In this document: in pieces, positions 11,864 to 23,973 of the stretch
How positions within the stretch are numbered: position 1 is the first letter of the stretch
Layout of the letters: the number at the start of each line of letters is the position of its first letter
NCBI GenBank assembly: GCA_003996215.1
Contig: QJPP01000447.1
Span: 62,001 to 126,000, forward strand
Length of the DNA: 64,000 nt
Reading direction: 5' to 3'
From: Jaltomata sinuosa
Taxonomy: Eukaryota > Streptophyta > Magnoliopsida > Solanales > Solanaceae
The notes under the pieces: generated by a model
Told to the model about the DNA's origin: nothing
Databases searched by the model: none
The model's input: the letters and a program-made list of their open reading frames with translations, nothing else
Made by a program: the position numbers and the translations under genes

Positions 11864-12701
11864 ACAAGATTAGTAGCAAAGGTTCCTCACCCTCTCGTAT
11901 GTGAACACTCAACTTACCTTCTAAGCATCTTCCAAGGATTGATAGTGAATTACATTTACTTAACCAAGTCACAAGTCACCTATCCTTTGTGGAGGAATGG
12001 ATTCTTGTTTCTCGAAATAAGAACGACTAAAAATCAAATAGATGGAGCCAAGAAGGTTTTCAACGATTTATGTCAACAATCATAACACCTTTTCCTTTAC
12101 TCCTTCTTTGGATCAAACAACTTTATTTCACCTTATTCCTCAACAATCATCTTGACGAACACCAAGAACACCTATGAATTTCAAAATTTCCAACTCTCTC
12201 AATTCAACTCGGAATGACTCCAAATTTTAAACGTAGCCTCTCCTCACTATAGAGAACAAAGCCCGATACAAATTAGAATCAAATCACTCCAAATTGAAGA
12301 GACCCATTTTGTGTTCTTCAAGTTCTTCAAAATCCAAAAATGGTAGATCCTTCAAACCTCAACCAAACCCTACCAAACTTGAGATTCAAGCTCCCTATGA
12401 GTAGGAGATCAAAGCCCAATAGTTTTAAAGCCTTCAATCAACCCAGATCTTGAACTTGTTCTTCAAGCTTCTTCACCCAACAATGGTGAAATCTTCAATT
12501 CAACTCCAAACAAGCTCAAATCTCAGATCTAGACTCAATTGATATTAGAGAATACAAATCTAGTATTAGATTTTCATACAAAACACTAGATCAACATTTT
12601 TTTGCAAAATTTTCTGAAAACCTTTTTCTTCCAATTGTTTTTGAATTTTTCAGATTTATGAACCTAGGATTAAGAATTGTGGGAACAATTTTTTAGCCTA
12701 A
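11864..12701 (-). other. 5' untranslated leader of G2
   Basis: This is about 840 bp between the primer binding site and the gag start. It has no significant reading frame and is AT-rich, with runs such as TTTTTTTGCAAAATTTT on the plus strand near 12598. It is the expected non-coding leader of an LTR retrotransposon. Confidence 0.6.
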
Positions 12702-12713
12702 GCACTGATACCA
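12702..12713 (-). promoter_or_regulatory. Primer binding site of G2 (initiator tRNA-Met type)
   Basis: The minus strand reads TGGTATCAGTGC, two bases inside the LTR end. The usual plant initiator-Met primer site begins TGGTATCAGAGC, so one base differs. The position directly next to the LTR supports the call. Confidence 0.8.
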
Positions 12714-12715
12714 AA

Positions 12716-13068
12716 TGATAAGATCTCGATTAAGGAGACTAATAAAAATCCAAATGCGGAAATTAAATAAGCAAAAGATATGTGAATTAAAGCTAATTAA
12801 CCAAGTGTATGGGCCACAAGGGACTTTATACCCTCACCCCCCAATTGAACTTGTTCAATCAACAATAACTCCTCAATCAAACAAAGATACAAACAACTGA
12901 ATCCACAAATGGATGACTCTATGATTAATCAAGAAAAGAAGTTAAAAGCAATCAAAGGAATCCACCCCTAATAACTCAACTATACTATTACGAATCCACC
13001 CAATAGATTTATACAACTATATTAGCTAATTGGGAATCCACCCAACACTACAAACTAGAGTATCAACT
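12716..13068 (-). repeat. 5' LTR of G2, truncated
   Basis: This contains the 3' half of the family-1 LTR (minus strand), ending at TGATAAGATC next to the primer site. It matches 158-430 and the reverse of 6680-7027. Similarity ends at about 13068 after TATCAACT, where Athila-like DNA begins. The promoter half, with the TATA box, is lost. Confidence 0.75.
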
Positions 13069-14286
13069 CTTATACCCCAAAGAAACTTTATCTCGATTTG
13101 AGGAAAAGCATTCTCTTATCATGAATTGCACACTCTCGCTTTGGGTTGATTGACTCACAAATGAGTGTGTAAGAACTCAGAATAGCTTGTCAAAAGTCAT
13201 TTGAGCCAATTTATTTTGAGAATAATGAAAGAAGTCTTGTGGCATGATGCCTTGTGTGGTGAGACTTTACCTTGATTCTCGTGCATGCGTGTCATCTAGA
13301 ACTTGCCCCGAATGTGATTCAAAGCAAAATTCTAGGTGTGACCGAGCTTGGAAAATGACCTTAGGCCCTCTTTAATAGCCACTTCACCCAAATGACTTCC
13401 CATGACATCAATCCTAGTGAACCCCTTTGAGCTTGTAACCTCTCTTTGGCACCTTGTTAACACCTTGACCTTTTTGAATCTTTATATTGGCACCCGACCT
13501 CCCTAATTGCCTGAAAGTGATAAGTAGGCTAAAATCCTAAGTTTGGTGGAGGAATGAAAAGACAACATTGGCAAATGCCTAAGTTTGGGGATGTACGCAA
13601 TCAAATGAGGAGAAGAAAAGGAATGCACTTCAAATGCAAGGTAGCACCTTTGGATTGAGTTGAAAAATGCTCCAAAATTCAATCCAATGAGTGCAAAATA
13701 AAAAGAAAAAATTAGGTGCTACCAAATGAAGGGATACAAGGAGTGTGAAGGACCATGATTGGAAGAGAGATGATTAGGTTGTGTGAGGGAGAAATAAGGT
13801 GAAATTGAAATTTGAAAATATAAGCGGTGTTTGAAATGATAATACGGAGCATTAGGGAGGTGTAGTCACTTGAACCAAATTGAATGGCATAATGCACTCA
13901 AATTGAAACATGAAGTCTCTATTTCAAATAAGACGAATGAATGAGACAAGTTGTGTGGCAAATCTTAAGGAAGACCTTGACGGTCCATGCCAATGACTAG
14001 AGAAGCTTAAATGTCTTGTTTGAATGACAAATTCTCTTTATTTTGAGTGAGAAATGAAGTCCTTTTGGAAAAGATTTTGAAATGATCAATTGCCTTGACT
14101 TTGGGCTGATTCAAATTGAGATGAGCATTGTAGTTGAGTCTTTTGTTTGAGTCTTTTTGTTTATCCTTTTTCTTAAATTCTAGTATAGATTAGTCCTTTG
14201 TGCCTTAATTAAGTCTAGAGCATAATTTATTCCTTGCCTTATGAGTATCTTGCTTGAGGACAAGCAATATTTCAAGTTTGGGGGTT
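13069..14286 (+). mobile_element. Athila-like copy A, 3' internal region
   Basis: This non-coding DNA is the reverse-complement relative of 34985-39084 (copy C) and, more distantly, of 50205-51600 (copy D). It contains the uninterrupted 'empty' form (TGTAG at 13861-13865) of the site where a 2.3-kb LTR sits in copies B and C. A polypurine tract, GTTTGGGGGTT, ends it at 14276-14286, directly before the LTR. The left end is broken against the G2 LTR. Confidence 0.75.
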
Positions 14287-15795
14287 TGATAAGTCGGTAA
14301 TCTACCAACTTATTGAGCCTTTATCCATGTATTATTTCTATGTTTTGAATAAATTTAGAGGTTCTTATGGTCTTTATTGATGTATATGCAGGTACTTGTG
14401 ATCAAAGATAGAAAACAAGGAAATGGATCCAAAAAGAGCTTAAAAGGAGTGATGTGTGAAGTGATCAAAGAAAGACAAAGAATCTGCCCTGAAATGCGGT
14501 GCTTGTGCGACACGCACAAGTCGTGCTGCATTCTGCACCTCCCACCACATAAAGTTTGGATTGCCTGAAGGATTTGTCATGGGGTGGGGTCGTTGTGCGA
14601 TGTGCACAACCCATGGTGCGAACTGCACCCCCTTCGCATGACGTCTCCCAAGTCAGATTAGTCACTGGTTCAGATGAAGAAGGTGTGCGATGCGCACATC
14701 ACGACGTGTGAACTGCACATCGCGCCGCACACCACCCAAAGGACAATTTTGTCCAAAAAATTAGTGATGTTTTGGGAAAGTATAAAAGGCCAATTTAGAC
14801 ATACTTGTAAATAACATTTTTCAGTCTGGAATATTCTAAAGAGATTTTACCTTTGAGAACAAGTTTTCCTCTCCAAGAAGAAGAGGTTTTCAATCTGTTC
14901 TCTCTTCTAAATCTTGGTTAACAATTTTTGTACAAAACTGAGCTTAGAACTTGAAGTTACAGTTGAATGAAGAGGAATTTGACTTACCCACTTGGAATAT
15001 CTCTTTTCTTTAGCATGAGTAGCTAATTTCATTTGTCTAGGGATGTGTTTATAATGGGTGCTTGACAAATAGGTGTGGGTGTTTCTAATTCTTACTTATA
15101 ATTGCTTATTTGATATAGGTCAAGTAGTTTCACCAAGTTTTAATCCTAAAATTAGTGGTTGCAAACATTAATTTTCATTACTTGACTATGTTGTTGCTTG
15201 AAAGAGAATTTCATGTTTTCAGATGTGAGATTACTAGTGGGAACTTGGGACTCCATTCAGATTTGAGGCTAGAAATAGCTCATATCGATGGAATCACCCA
15301 TTTAAGGGTCTAAGCTAAAGATAGTGTGACCTCTCCAAGCTTGATCTTGGTTGTTTGTTGATTTAACCAATAGTGCTCTAACCGGGATTATTGGATATGT
15401 GGTTGTTGATCGAGAGATAAACAACCACGCCCATGACCAAGGCTACCGTTAGGGAGTGAAAATAAGTGTGAAAAGTCAAACACCATATCCCACATTAAAG
15501 CCTCATTGGATACACATCCCTAGTCTCCTACTCAATTTGGTACACCCATTTTACTTACTTGATTTAATTCGAATTGTGATTGTTGTGACAGAATCCCAAT
15601 TCCCCCAACCTTTTAGTTTCGTGTTTTTTTTAAAACAATTACTCTCTTAGTGAAGTCATTTCACTACAATCTTCATATTGCTATCGCCAAGTCTCTGTGG
15701 GTACGACCTCTACACCTGTTGGGTACTTATAAATGTGTTTAGCTTGACGATCGCCATGCCTCCATCTTTGGGGAGTACAATTTGAGCGTTTATCA
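14287..15795 (+). repeat. Athila-like copy A, 3' LTR (complete)
   Basis: The LTR is 1509 bp, from TGATAAGTCGG to GCGTTTATCA (TGATAA...TTATCA inverted ends). It carries a cluster of CpG-rich near-palindromes such as TGCGATGTGCACA at 14494-14735, and a TATA box (TATAAAAGG) at 14781-14789. It is homologous to 22910-23973 and 33516-34984 on the other strand. After 15795 the sequence enters Tekay-like gag, so the element end is exact on this side. Confidence 0.85.
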
Positions 15796-16442
15796 GCTCT
15801 CCAGCTGATAAGTAGTGTATCCAACACCGTGAGTCTCCAGTAAACCCAAATGGTGTAGCATCTCCTCACAAGTAGTAATGAAATCATGTGGATCATGACC
15901 AGAAGTACGAGCAAACCTTGGAGGTGCCAATCTCATAAACCTACCCAACACCTTCTGCTATGTCTCTGTCATAGCTGGGCGAGGAGAAAGAGGTTGTGCA
16001 ACAGATGGAACATGAAGAACCTCAGCATGGGGAGCCACAGTACCAGGCTGCTCTCCTGAACTTTGTGCACCCAGGGCTACCCCCTGAGCGGATGTCTATG
16101 CTACCTCAGCAGGTTGATCCCCGATCATACCCAATAACTGTAGAAGTAAACCCCGAATACCTGAAGTTTGAGGTGGGGCTGAAGCTGGCATAGAAGCTGG
16201 TACTGGAGCTGGTACTGGGGCTGGTGATACCTGGGTTGTCCCTGGTCAACATGTTGCTGCTCGAGAACAAACTCGAGCTCATACTCGGGCTTAACCTCGA
16301 CCCTAGGATCTCTCACTGGTGCCGCTTCTCGGGCACGTCCCCTAGCTCTACCTCTACAACCTCCCTGGCCCCTAGCTGGTGTTAGGGGTGCTGGAGTTAA
16401 AGGCTCGCCCCCGCCTGATGTCGACGATCTCGTACGAACCAT
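15796..16442 (-). pseudogene. gag N-terminus of Tekay-like gypsy element (Tekay-1)
   Basis: The Met at 16442 opens with MVRTRSSTSGGGEPLTP and an Arg/Gly-rich stretch (RGQGGCRGRARGRAR). This is the usual gag start of large Solanaceae gypsy elements of the Tekay/Del type. Further on, in other frames, come PRFARTSGHDPHDFI and EEMLHHLGLLETHG (~15925-15840), the start of the gag core domain. A stop at 16125 and frame shifts make it a pseudogene. It is cut at 15796 by the end of Athila-like copy A. The rest of gag and all of pol are missing from the other side of copy A, so this is not a simple insertion. Confidence 0.72.
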
Positions 16443-16639
16443 CTGCGGGAAAATGAACTAGAATAAAGGATATTTTAAGAATCATTCAAGGATACTAAGC
16501 ACAAAATATAAGCAAGAAAAGGTGTATATTTCCAAAGATGCCATTGTAGCCTCCCGAAGATTGAGTATGGACGTCTTTGCCCCGATCCGCAGGACTCTAC
16601 TAGACATTGGCTCCTACACTTATAACACCGGTGAACTTA

Positions 16640-16653
16640 GGCTCTGATACCAA
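16640..16653 (-). promoter_or_regulatory. Primer binding site of Tekay-1
   Basis: The minus strand reads TTGGTATCAGAGCC, the standard initiator tRNA-Met primer site, two bases from the LTR end (TGACA). About 200 bp of leader separate it from the gag start at 16442. Confidence 0.9.
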
Positions 16654-16655
16654 GA

Positions 16656-19600
16656 TGTCACGACCTGATTTCTCGGTCATGATGGAACCTACAACTCCCT
16701 AGTAGGCAAACAAATCTCCGTAGCCCGGAAAGGTTAGTAATGGGCAACTATCTAGCAAGTAAGCGGAAGAAAACATAATATAAGTGGAAGCAAGGGATAT
16801 AAGATAAAGAAAAGAGGTAACAGGAATATATATATACAGAAGCTAAAACCAACCCAAAAGACCTGGTATCATAGTATAAGGCCGGAACTAAGTATAAGGA
16901 GTACAAAGGATCCAAAACAATATATTCATATTTGTCTCTGAATAACAAAAAGAGTACAAGATACAAAGGATGAGCTAAAAGTTAAGCCCGGCCGTCAAGA
17001 GCTCACCCTCAGCCTTAGATAAACCAAAAGATCAGCCCGCACGAGTCTCTAATGAATCAACAGCGATGGCTTAGACTAGGATCTGCACCAGAAGATGCAA
17101 AGTGTAGTATGAGCACCAATTGCTAAGCAACGGGTATCCAGTAGGTATCATAGGCCAAGTGGGTGCATGTAAAATATACGAGCAGTAATATAGCAGAAAT
17201 GAAGCAAGTAGTCACAGAAAACAAAGAATAAGTACACGGAAGCTAGCACAGAAGGATACAAGGGGAAAATAACATATTTGACTAGCTATTAGAATATATA
17301 TCACACAGACATAGGTGAATGAAGGAGTAACGCACCTGGGATCCTCGCAACAACAATCTATATATAAAAAGTTTTAGAAATAAGTGATATATCGATAACC
17401 TCAAGTAAAAAGGTAAGGAGGAAAGAAGAATAATGATAGCATGCTCGAAAACAAGATTTAATAACCAAACCATGCTAATAATACTACTCTCAAGTCAGGA
17501 AGGAATCAACCAGGAGCCCAAAATACAACTTAACAAGTTAACCAAGTGTAAGTAATTCAACCCCTAATATCAAATCATCATATGAATCACAAATGGGATC
17601 ACTATCTTGATACAGTAACAATAAATCTACCTACATTCCCAAAGGCCACTCATACACTCGAGGAGCACAAACAAGTGAAGACAAACCCTCCGGCATCCCA
17701 TACTACCGGAGCATGCACTCAGCAAATAGCAAACAAGGGTGGAACCTCACATAGATGAATGGTATGATGCATGATGAAACTCGGGTGGAATATTAACTCT
17801 GTATATACCTCATCCGATGCCTATGGGCCTAGTAGGTAGGATCCATTGGAGGAAACTTCCTGTATACCTAAGCTCTACCGTATAATCTTACCTCTGGCAC
17901 ATGCAGCCCGAAGCCCCTAGTCTGGATCGGCAATGTCTATAGAGGTCCTTGACCACATTCTAAATCTCAATCTCAATATCATCGTCTGGAGTGGGTCCGA
18001 ATCCAAGCTAGTATCCAAAATCTTGAATATGCATGCCCGGATTCCATATTCCATCTGGGTCTAAACCAGTATATCAAGTCCCAAAAACCCCAACAAGGGT
18101 GCCCGAACATAATCGGGTCTAAAATAGTAGTAAATGCAATTTATGGCTCGGTTAGATCGAGTCTAGTACCCTCTCAATCAATAGGAAAATCAAATCTAGC
18201 ACTACGGCCCAGTCGAGTCTAGTATAAGTATAAAAATAGTGATAAAATCCTCCTTTTAGATTTCTTACCCCAAAAAGATCCATGAAAACCAGTTCCAAAC
18301 CTTTTATAACTATTTTTATCAAAAAGGGCCCTCGGGGCCATGCAGGGTTTAGAAAAACCAACAATAGTAGGACCGAAGCCAAAACCGTAGTAAAACAGGT
18401 GAAAATCTCTTTATATGCATGATGATGGCATGCTCAATCATAAACACTAGCCCAACGGCTCACAATCAACCTATCGGCCCTGCACAGGCTCCAATCGCTC
18501 TACAGCACAAATAACCAGCCTAAGATTTCAATATCGATGTCTGGGACTCAGGGACATTCCTAAATAACTCACCAACTATGGTCCAAAGTAAAATACAAGG
18601 CCACACAGGACCACAAGGGTGATATAAGCAACTACAACAAATTCTACAACCAATCAAGTGAAATAATATGGATATAAAGGAACGGGCAAGGTCTGGGGTA
18701 CCAAGCTAATAAACCCAACCCAAAGATGCTAATTATTACAAATATATCCTATATATGCGAATTCAAAAAGAGTTAAATTGATACCTACCTGTCGTCCGAC
18801 GACAAGCTACTAGAACGATGATGTCCAAGCCCGAACTGCTCCGAGAAGCTCCAAACAGAAATCAAACTATCATAAACATAAACTAAGCATTAAATTAAGA
18901 CCAACGATACTCATATCACTATACTAATAGCCGATTCAAAATTTGGGTCACCGACTGGCCCGTAGTCCCCACAACCTGAAGCCAAAAATGAAAAACTCTA
19001 TAATATTCCCTATGTCCCCAAGAGTCATCCCCCAAAATTCAGCGGAAATAGACCAAGAATAGGGGAAAAAATAGCCCCTAAACTCCAAAAATTAAAGTGG
19101 GAAACTTGGAGAATTTAACAGGAATTAAACAAGAAACTTACCGATTGAAGAGGCTTATAATGAGCACGGACCAGAAATAATTAGTCCTCCAAGCTATGAG
19201 GATGATCAGGTCCTAAAATGGTGGTTTTTGAGCTAACAACAATGGAGAAAATGAAGTTGGAGAAATGAGCAAGGTGCTGGAAATTAAGAAGTTCAACAGC
19301 TATAAAAGCTGGCCCGCACAGGCGCCACAACGGTCATGCAGGATCAGGCGCGGCCATACACCACAGGCGCGCTGGTGCACTGGAGAGTGGGGTGGCACAG
19401 GGGCGCTGGAGGCCAAGGCCTGGCCTGACGCGTAAGTGTGGCCTAGGCGACGCCCTGACACCCATACCAGCAACAGCAAATGCCATGCCAACCTTTGGCA
19501 GATTTTGATCGAATGGACCTCCAGGAATGACTTCAGGGTCCTGTGGACATAAATGAGCTGAGCTATTCGACTAAAAACGGCATTTCAGACTCAACAAAAT

Positions 19601-20167
19601 CTATGAAAATCCCAACAGAGGTCGACAAAATGAAAAGTGGGCCCCACGCCCAAAATCCAACTTTAGGCTAATCTTTCCAAAATGGAACACCAAGGCCTAA
19701 AATAAGTCTGGAAGCCTCGGGACACGAACCAAAAGTCCCTCTAGCTCAAAGTTGACATTTCAGAGCTAACAGTGCTGTTAGAATTTCCATCCGAGGTCGT
19801 CTTCTTCAAATGTTGACCAAAGTCAAACTTCCAAGTTCAACTGGCTAAAATCACAAAAACCCGCACAAGACCAAATTGAAAGCTCCCAGACACCGACCAA
19901 GGGCTTATCAAGACCAAAATTCATGCTTCGGAGCTAATAGAACTGTCAGAATTCAATTCCAAGCGCATTTACCAAGAATATTGACCAAAGTTAATGATAT
20001 TCTAAGTTAAGGCCCTAAAACAAGAAAACAGCCATAACGACCAAATGAATGGCCAGGGCACCAAACCACTGGTCTCAGAAAGCCATAAATGACTTGGGGC
20101 CACTACAGGCAAGCTCTAAAAGTACAAGAAAAGTATATAGGCGGGAATGACCGAAAGGGTTATTACA
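16656..20167 (-). repeat. 5' LTR of Tekay-1 (3.5 kb)
   Basis: Read on the minus strand it starts TGTAATAACCC and ends GGTCGTGACA next to the primer site, 3512 bp in all. No coding frame is supported. A GC-rich island with GGCGC/GCGCC-type repeats is at 19312-19475. From 17377 onward it is repeated at 28020-30796, as part of the tandem duplication. Confidence 0.85.
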
Positions 20168-20372
20168 GTCAAAATATAAAAAGTAAACACACGAAGAAGT
20201 CAAAGGGGGTTCAACATCTACTATATATGGTGTAATTTTTGGCCGAGGAGTTTTGGATGAACCCCCTTGTCCCTTGCTAGCTCCGCCCCCACTTAAAGGG
20301 CGTGCAAAGTCCAAAGTAGACAAGTAAAAGTGAATGAATGAAATATTTTATATTGTAGGTTCAAATAGACAT
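20168..20372. other. Spacer between LTR and MITE nest
   Basis: These 205 bp flank the Tekay LTR start. The stretch contains GGGGGCGGAGCTAGC-like sequence (reverse of 20275-20290) and no frame or RNA that I can support. It may be host DNA present before the retrotransposon insertions. It is repeated at 30797-31000. Confidence 0.4.
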
Positions 20373-20624
20373 TACTCCCTCCATCCCAAATTAGTTGTCC
20401 ACCTTACTGTAAATAGTTGTTTGAAATTACTTGTCAATTTACAAAACCAAGATAATTTAATTTAAAAAAATTTCATTTCAACCTTGCAATTAATTTTTTT
20501 TAAAAGTGAAAACAAGTTACTTGTAAAGTTTCAAAAATATTTCTTAAGGTACCATTCTTATTTAGAATTTCTTAAAGAACGTGTAAAAGAGAAAATGGAC
20601 AACTAATATTGGAGAGAGAGAGTA
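20373..20624. mobile_element. Stowaway-like MITE
   Basis: The ends are inverted: CTCCCTCCATCCCAAATTAG at the left, and CTAATATTGGAGAGAGAG at the right. TA lies on each side as the target duplication. The length of about 250 bp fits the family, and there is no coding capacity. A second copy is at 31002-31253 in unit 2. Confidence 0.8.
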
Positions 20625-20660
20625 ATATTTTATACAATTTTATAATAGAATTTGTGACTT

Positions 20661-20990
20661 GTACTCCCCACGTTCCTTAATACTTGTCACCCTTACTAAA
20701 GATAGATAGTTCATACTCTCTCCATTCAAAAATACTTGTCATCTTTACTAAAAATAGATATTCCATAATACCTGTCCTTTTAGAAAATTAAAAAATAATT
20801 AGTTGTTTGCATTCACCTTTAGCCCTTAGTCATAAATATGGAGAGATGTTAATATAGTGCAATAAAAAGAAGTATTGAATAGAGAGGAGTAATAAATCAG
20901 GGTAATTTAGTCAAATTACCTCTAGTTAATATTTTCTTTAAAGGGCGTGCAAACCAAAAATGTGACAATTATTTAGAAACAGAGGAAGTA
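20661..20990. mobile_element. Nested Stowaway-like MITEs
   Basis: The outer ends are ACTCCCCACGTTCCTTAATA and ATTTAGAAACAGAGGAAGTA. A second left end (ACTCTCTCCATTCAAAAATA) lies inside at about 20715, so one MITE has been hit by, or fused to, another. The duplicate is at 31290-31620. Confidence 0.65.
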
Positions 20991-21066
20991 ATATTTTTCA
21001 TTTTAAAAAACCAAGACATAATTAGTTATTTGCTTATACAGTTATCCTTAGTCATAAATGTGTAAA

Positions 21067-21490
21067 GATATCACTCCATCCAGACCACTTTAGTTGTCAT
21101 ATTTTTAATTTACACGCCCCTTAAAAAACACATTAAGTAGAAGATAATTTGACTAAATTATCCTTATTTATTACTCCTCTTAATTTTATATTTCTTTCTT
21201 TTACATTGCATTAACATCTCTGAATATTTATGACTAAGGGTAAAGATGAAAACAAACAACTAATTGTGTCTTTATTTTCTAAACGGACAAATATTATGGA
21301 CCATCTATTTTAATAAGGATAACTAATAAAGTGATTCAAAGAGAGTAATATAACACAAAGAAAGAAGTATTAAACTAATAGGAATAATAAATAAATAAAT
21401 AAATAAATAATTAGTTAACTTAGTTTTAGTTAATGTATTTTTTTAAAAGGTGTGGAAAAATAGGACAAATATTTAAAACCAAAGGGAGGA
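21067..21490. mobile_element. Nested MITE pair with (AAAT)n microsatellite
   Basis: The left end is CACTCCATCCAGACCACTTT, and the right end reads ACCAAAGGGAGGAAA. An internal right-type end, TAAAGTGATTCAAAGAGAGT, lies at 21330-21350. The AAAT run at about 21385-21411 has two more repeat units than the copy at 32005-32030. The duplicate is at 31688-32115. Confidence 0.6.
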
Positions 21491-21788
21491 AAAGATATGA
21501 AAACACTGGATTATTGAATCAGCATGGTAAATTCTTGTACAGTTGTGATCTCTCCAAACAAAAAGTTAAATGATATCCACCTCGTGGGTAGTGAACCCAG
21601 ATAAATGGATTTATGATACAGTGAATGGAGCTAAATTTAGGAATACATGGAATTTTATGATACAGTCAATGGAAGCTAAATTTAGGAATAAAAGAAATTA
21701 GGATACAGTGAATGGAAAGCTAAACTTAAGATAGCTATTTTGAATGGAAAACCTGCAAGACTAACCATTAATTATGGATGTGTATATA

Positions 21789-22071
21789 TAGTGCTCCCTC
21801 TGAATCACTTTACTTGTCGTCCTTATTAAAAATAGATGGTTCAAGATAATTGTTATTGTAAAAAGTTATAATTATTTTTTTATTTTCACATTCACTCTTA
21901 CTCACAAATATGGAGAGCTCTCAATCCGAGTTATGGGATAGAGAGAGAGTGTGTGTCCCTCTTCTCTCTAAAAGAGAGAACTTCACCTGGACACTCTACC
22001 AAACTCTGCCTTTCCTCTTTCCATTACTCTACTAGAATAGAAAGATCAAAATACAAAAGAAGTAGCACCAA
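21789..22071. mobile_element. MITE left half, then LINE 5' UTR
   Basis: Only a left end is present (GCTCCCTCTGAATCACTTTA at 21793), with the MITE body up to about 21935. From there to 22071 the sequence is CT/GA-rich (TCTCTCTAAAAGAGAGAA), and it probably represents the 5' untranslated part of the LINE whose ORF1 begins at 22072. The exact joint cannot be placed by eye. Confidence 0.45.
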
Positions 22072-22909
22072 ATGATCAAGACTCCTTCCAAACCAGAAAA
22101 TGAACAAAATAGATATAAGACAAAGAACATCAAAAAGGGAGAACGACAACAACAACATCCTCAAATGAACCAAACAACCAAAAATAACGATATAGAGATG
22201 ATGAATGCTGAAAAAATTTAGGGGGAAAAGGAAAAAACAAGCTCAGAGAAGGAAAAGGAAAAAATTCCGCAAAACTCATTAGAACAACATACCCTATCTA
22301 CAAGTAACAACAAAAGCACTTTCCTTGATAAATTAGTGAAATCTCCTGAACAAGAGCTGATGGGAAACCAAGTCACAGTGCAGAGCAATATAGAGGAACA
22401 GACCCCTTAGATGAAACCGAAAATCCACTAGAAATCGATAACTTCATCCCCCTAAGCTCTACTGATAAGGAGAGAATTTACAAGAACTGGACAAATGCTC
22501 TCATTGTTAAATTCTTAGGGATAAGGGTGGGATACCAATTCCTACAACAAATACTAGTGGCAATCTGGAAACTAACGGAAAAGCTATCCCTAATCGATTT
22601 AGGATGAGATTACTACATAGTAAAATCTACCAAGGAAGACAACTACAATAAGGCTCTTCACGGAGGGACTTGGTTCATTGGAAGTTAATTTCTAACAATT
22701 AGAAAATGGGAACCAAAATTCATTTCCTCCAAAGCAACTCTAACCTACTCCACAATCTGGCCAAGGCTACCTGAACTTCCGATGGAGTTTTACGACTATG
22801 AGATCCTTCAAACAATTGGGGGAAAATTGGGACATCTAATCTGTATTGATGCTTGCACATCATCATCAGTTAGGGGAAAATACGCCAGACTATGTGTTCT
22901 AGTCCCTAT
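22072..22909 (+). pseudogene. LINE ORF1 N-terminal part (DUF4283-like), unit 1
   Basis: The frame begins MIKTPSKPENEQNRYKTK and runs through a Lys/Glu-rich head. The core domain has KLTEKLSLIDLG, KALHGGTWFIGS, STIWPRLPELPMEFYD and the end IGGKLGHLICIDACT. This is the DUF4283-type nucleic-acid-binding domain found in plant L1-like ORF1 and in the N-terminus of their zinc-knuckle proteins. Several stops interrupt it (near 22220, 22410, 22607, 22689). It ends at LCVLVPI, where the Athila-like LTR enters after CCTAT (22905-22909). The matching right half of the domain is at 56515. Confidence 0.75.
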
Positions 22910-23973
22910 TGATAAACGCTCAAATCGTACTCCCCAAGTATGGAGGCACGATGATTGTCAAGCAAAATACATTTATAAGTACCCAACAAGTGTCGGGGTC
23001 GTACCCACAGAGACTTGATGCTAGATATATGAAGATTATATCAAAATGAGTTCACAAGGAGAGTAAATGCTTAAAACACGAAAGTAAAAGGTTGGGGGAA
23101 TTAGGATTCTGTCACTACGTAATTCAAACTAAAGCAAATGAGTAAAGCGAGTGTACCAAATTGAGTAGGCGACTAGGGATGTGAATCCAATGGGGCTTTA
23201 ATGTGGGATAGGGTGATTATCAATTCACACTTATTCTCGCTTATTGACATAAGTAGCATTGGTCATGAGTATGGTTGTTTATCTCTCGATAAACAACCAT
23301 ATATCTGATAATCCCAGTTAGAGCATTATCGGTTAAATCAATAAGAAACCAATATCTAGCTTGGAGAGGTCACACTATCTCTAGCTTAGACCCTTAAGTG
23401 GGTGATTTCATCGATATGAGCTATTTCTAGCTTCAAATCTGAATGGAGTCCCAAGTTCCCACTAGTAATCTCACATCCAAAACCATGAAATTATCTTTCA
23501 AGCAACAACATAGTCAAGTAATGAAAATTAATGTTTGCAACCACCAATTTTAGGATTAAAACTTGGTGAAACTACTAGACCCATGTCAAATAAGCAATTA
23601 TAAGCGAGAATTAACAACACTCATACCCATTTGTCAAGCACCCATTATCAACACATCCCTAGACAAATGAAATTATTCACTCATAATAAAGGAGAGAGAT
23701 ATACCAAATAGGTAAGTCACAATCCTCTTCATTTAAGCTTAATCTCAAGTTCTAAGGTCAATTTGAGTACACAAATGGTTAACCAAGGTTTAGAAGAGAG
23801 AATAGATTGAACCTCTCTTCTCCTTGGAGAGGAAAACTTGTTCTCAAATGAAAAAACTCTTCAGAATATTCAGGACTGAAGAATGTTATTTACAATTGTG
23901 CCTAAATTGGCCTTTTATAGTTTCCCAAAATGTCAATAAAATTCAGAACAAAATTACCCTACGAGTGGTGTTC
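22910..23973 (-). repeat. Athila-like copy B, 3' LTR (part)
   Basis: This starts exactly with TGATAAACGCTCAAAT, following CCTAT. It is homologous to 33516-34543 and to the reverse of 14730-15795. A minus-strand TATA box (CTATAAAAGG) lies at 23911-23920. The deletion at about 23973 removes the CpG-rich cluster, the LTR start, the polypurine tract and some internal DNA that unit 2 still has. Confidence 0.85.

Noticed and set aside
12702..12713. Possible tRNA gene near the GATACCA sequence
   Set aside because: Only the 3'-terminal primer-site match is present, with no cloverleaf. The same holds at 16640, 39475 and 55152.
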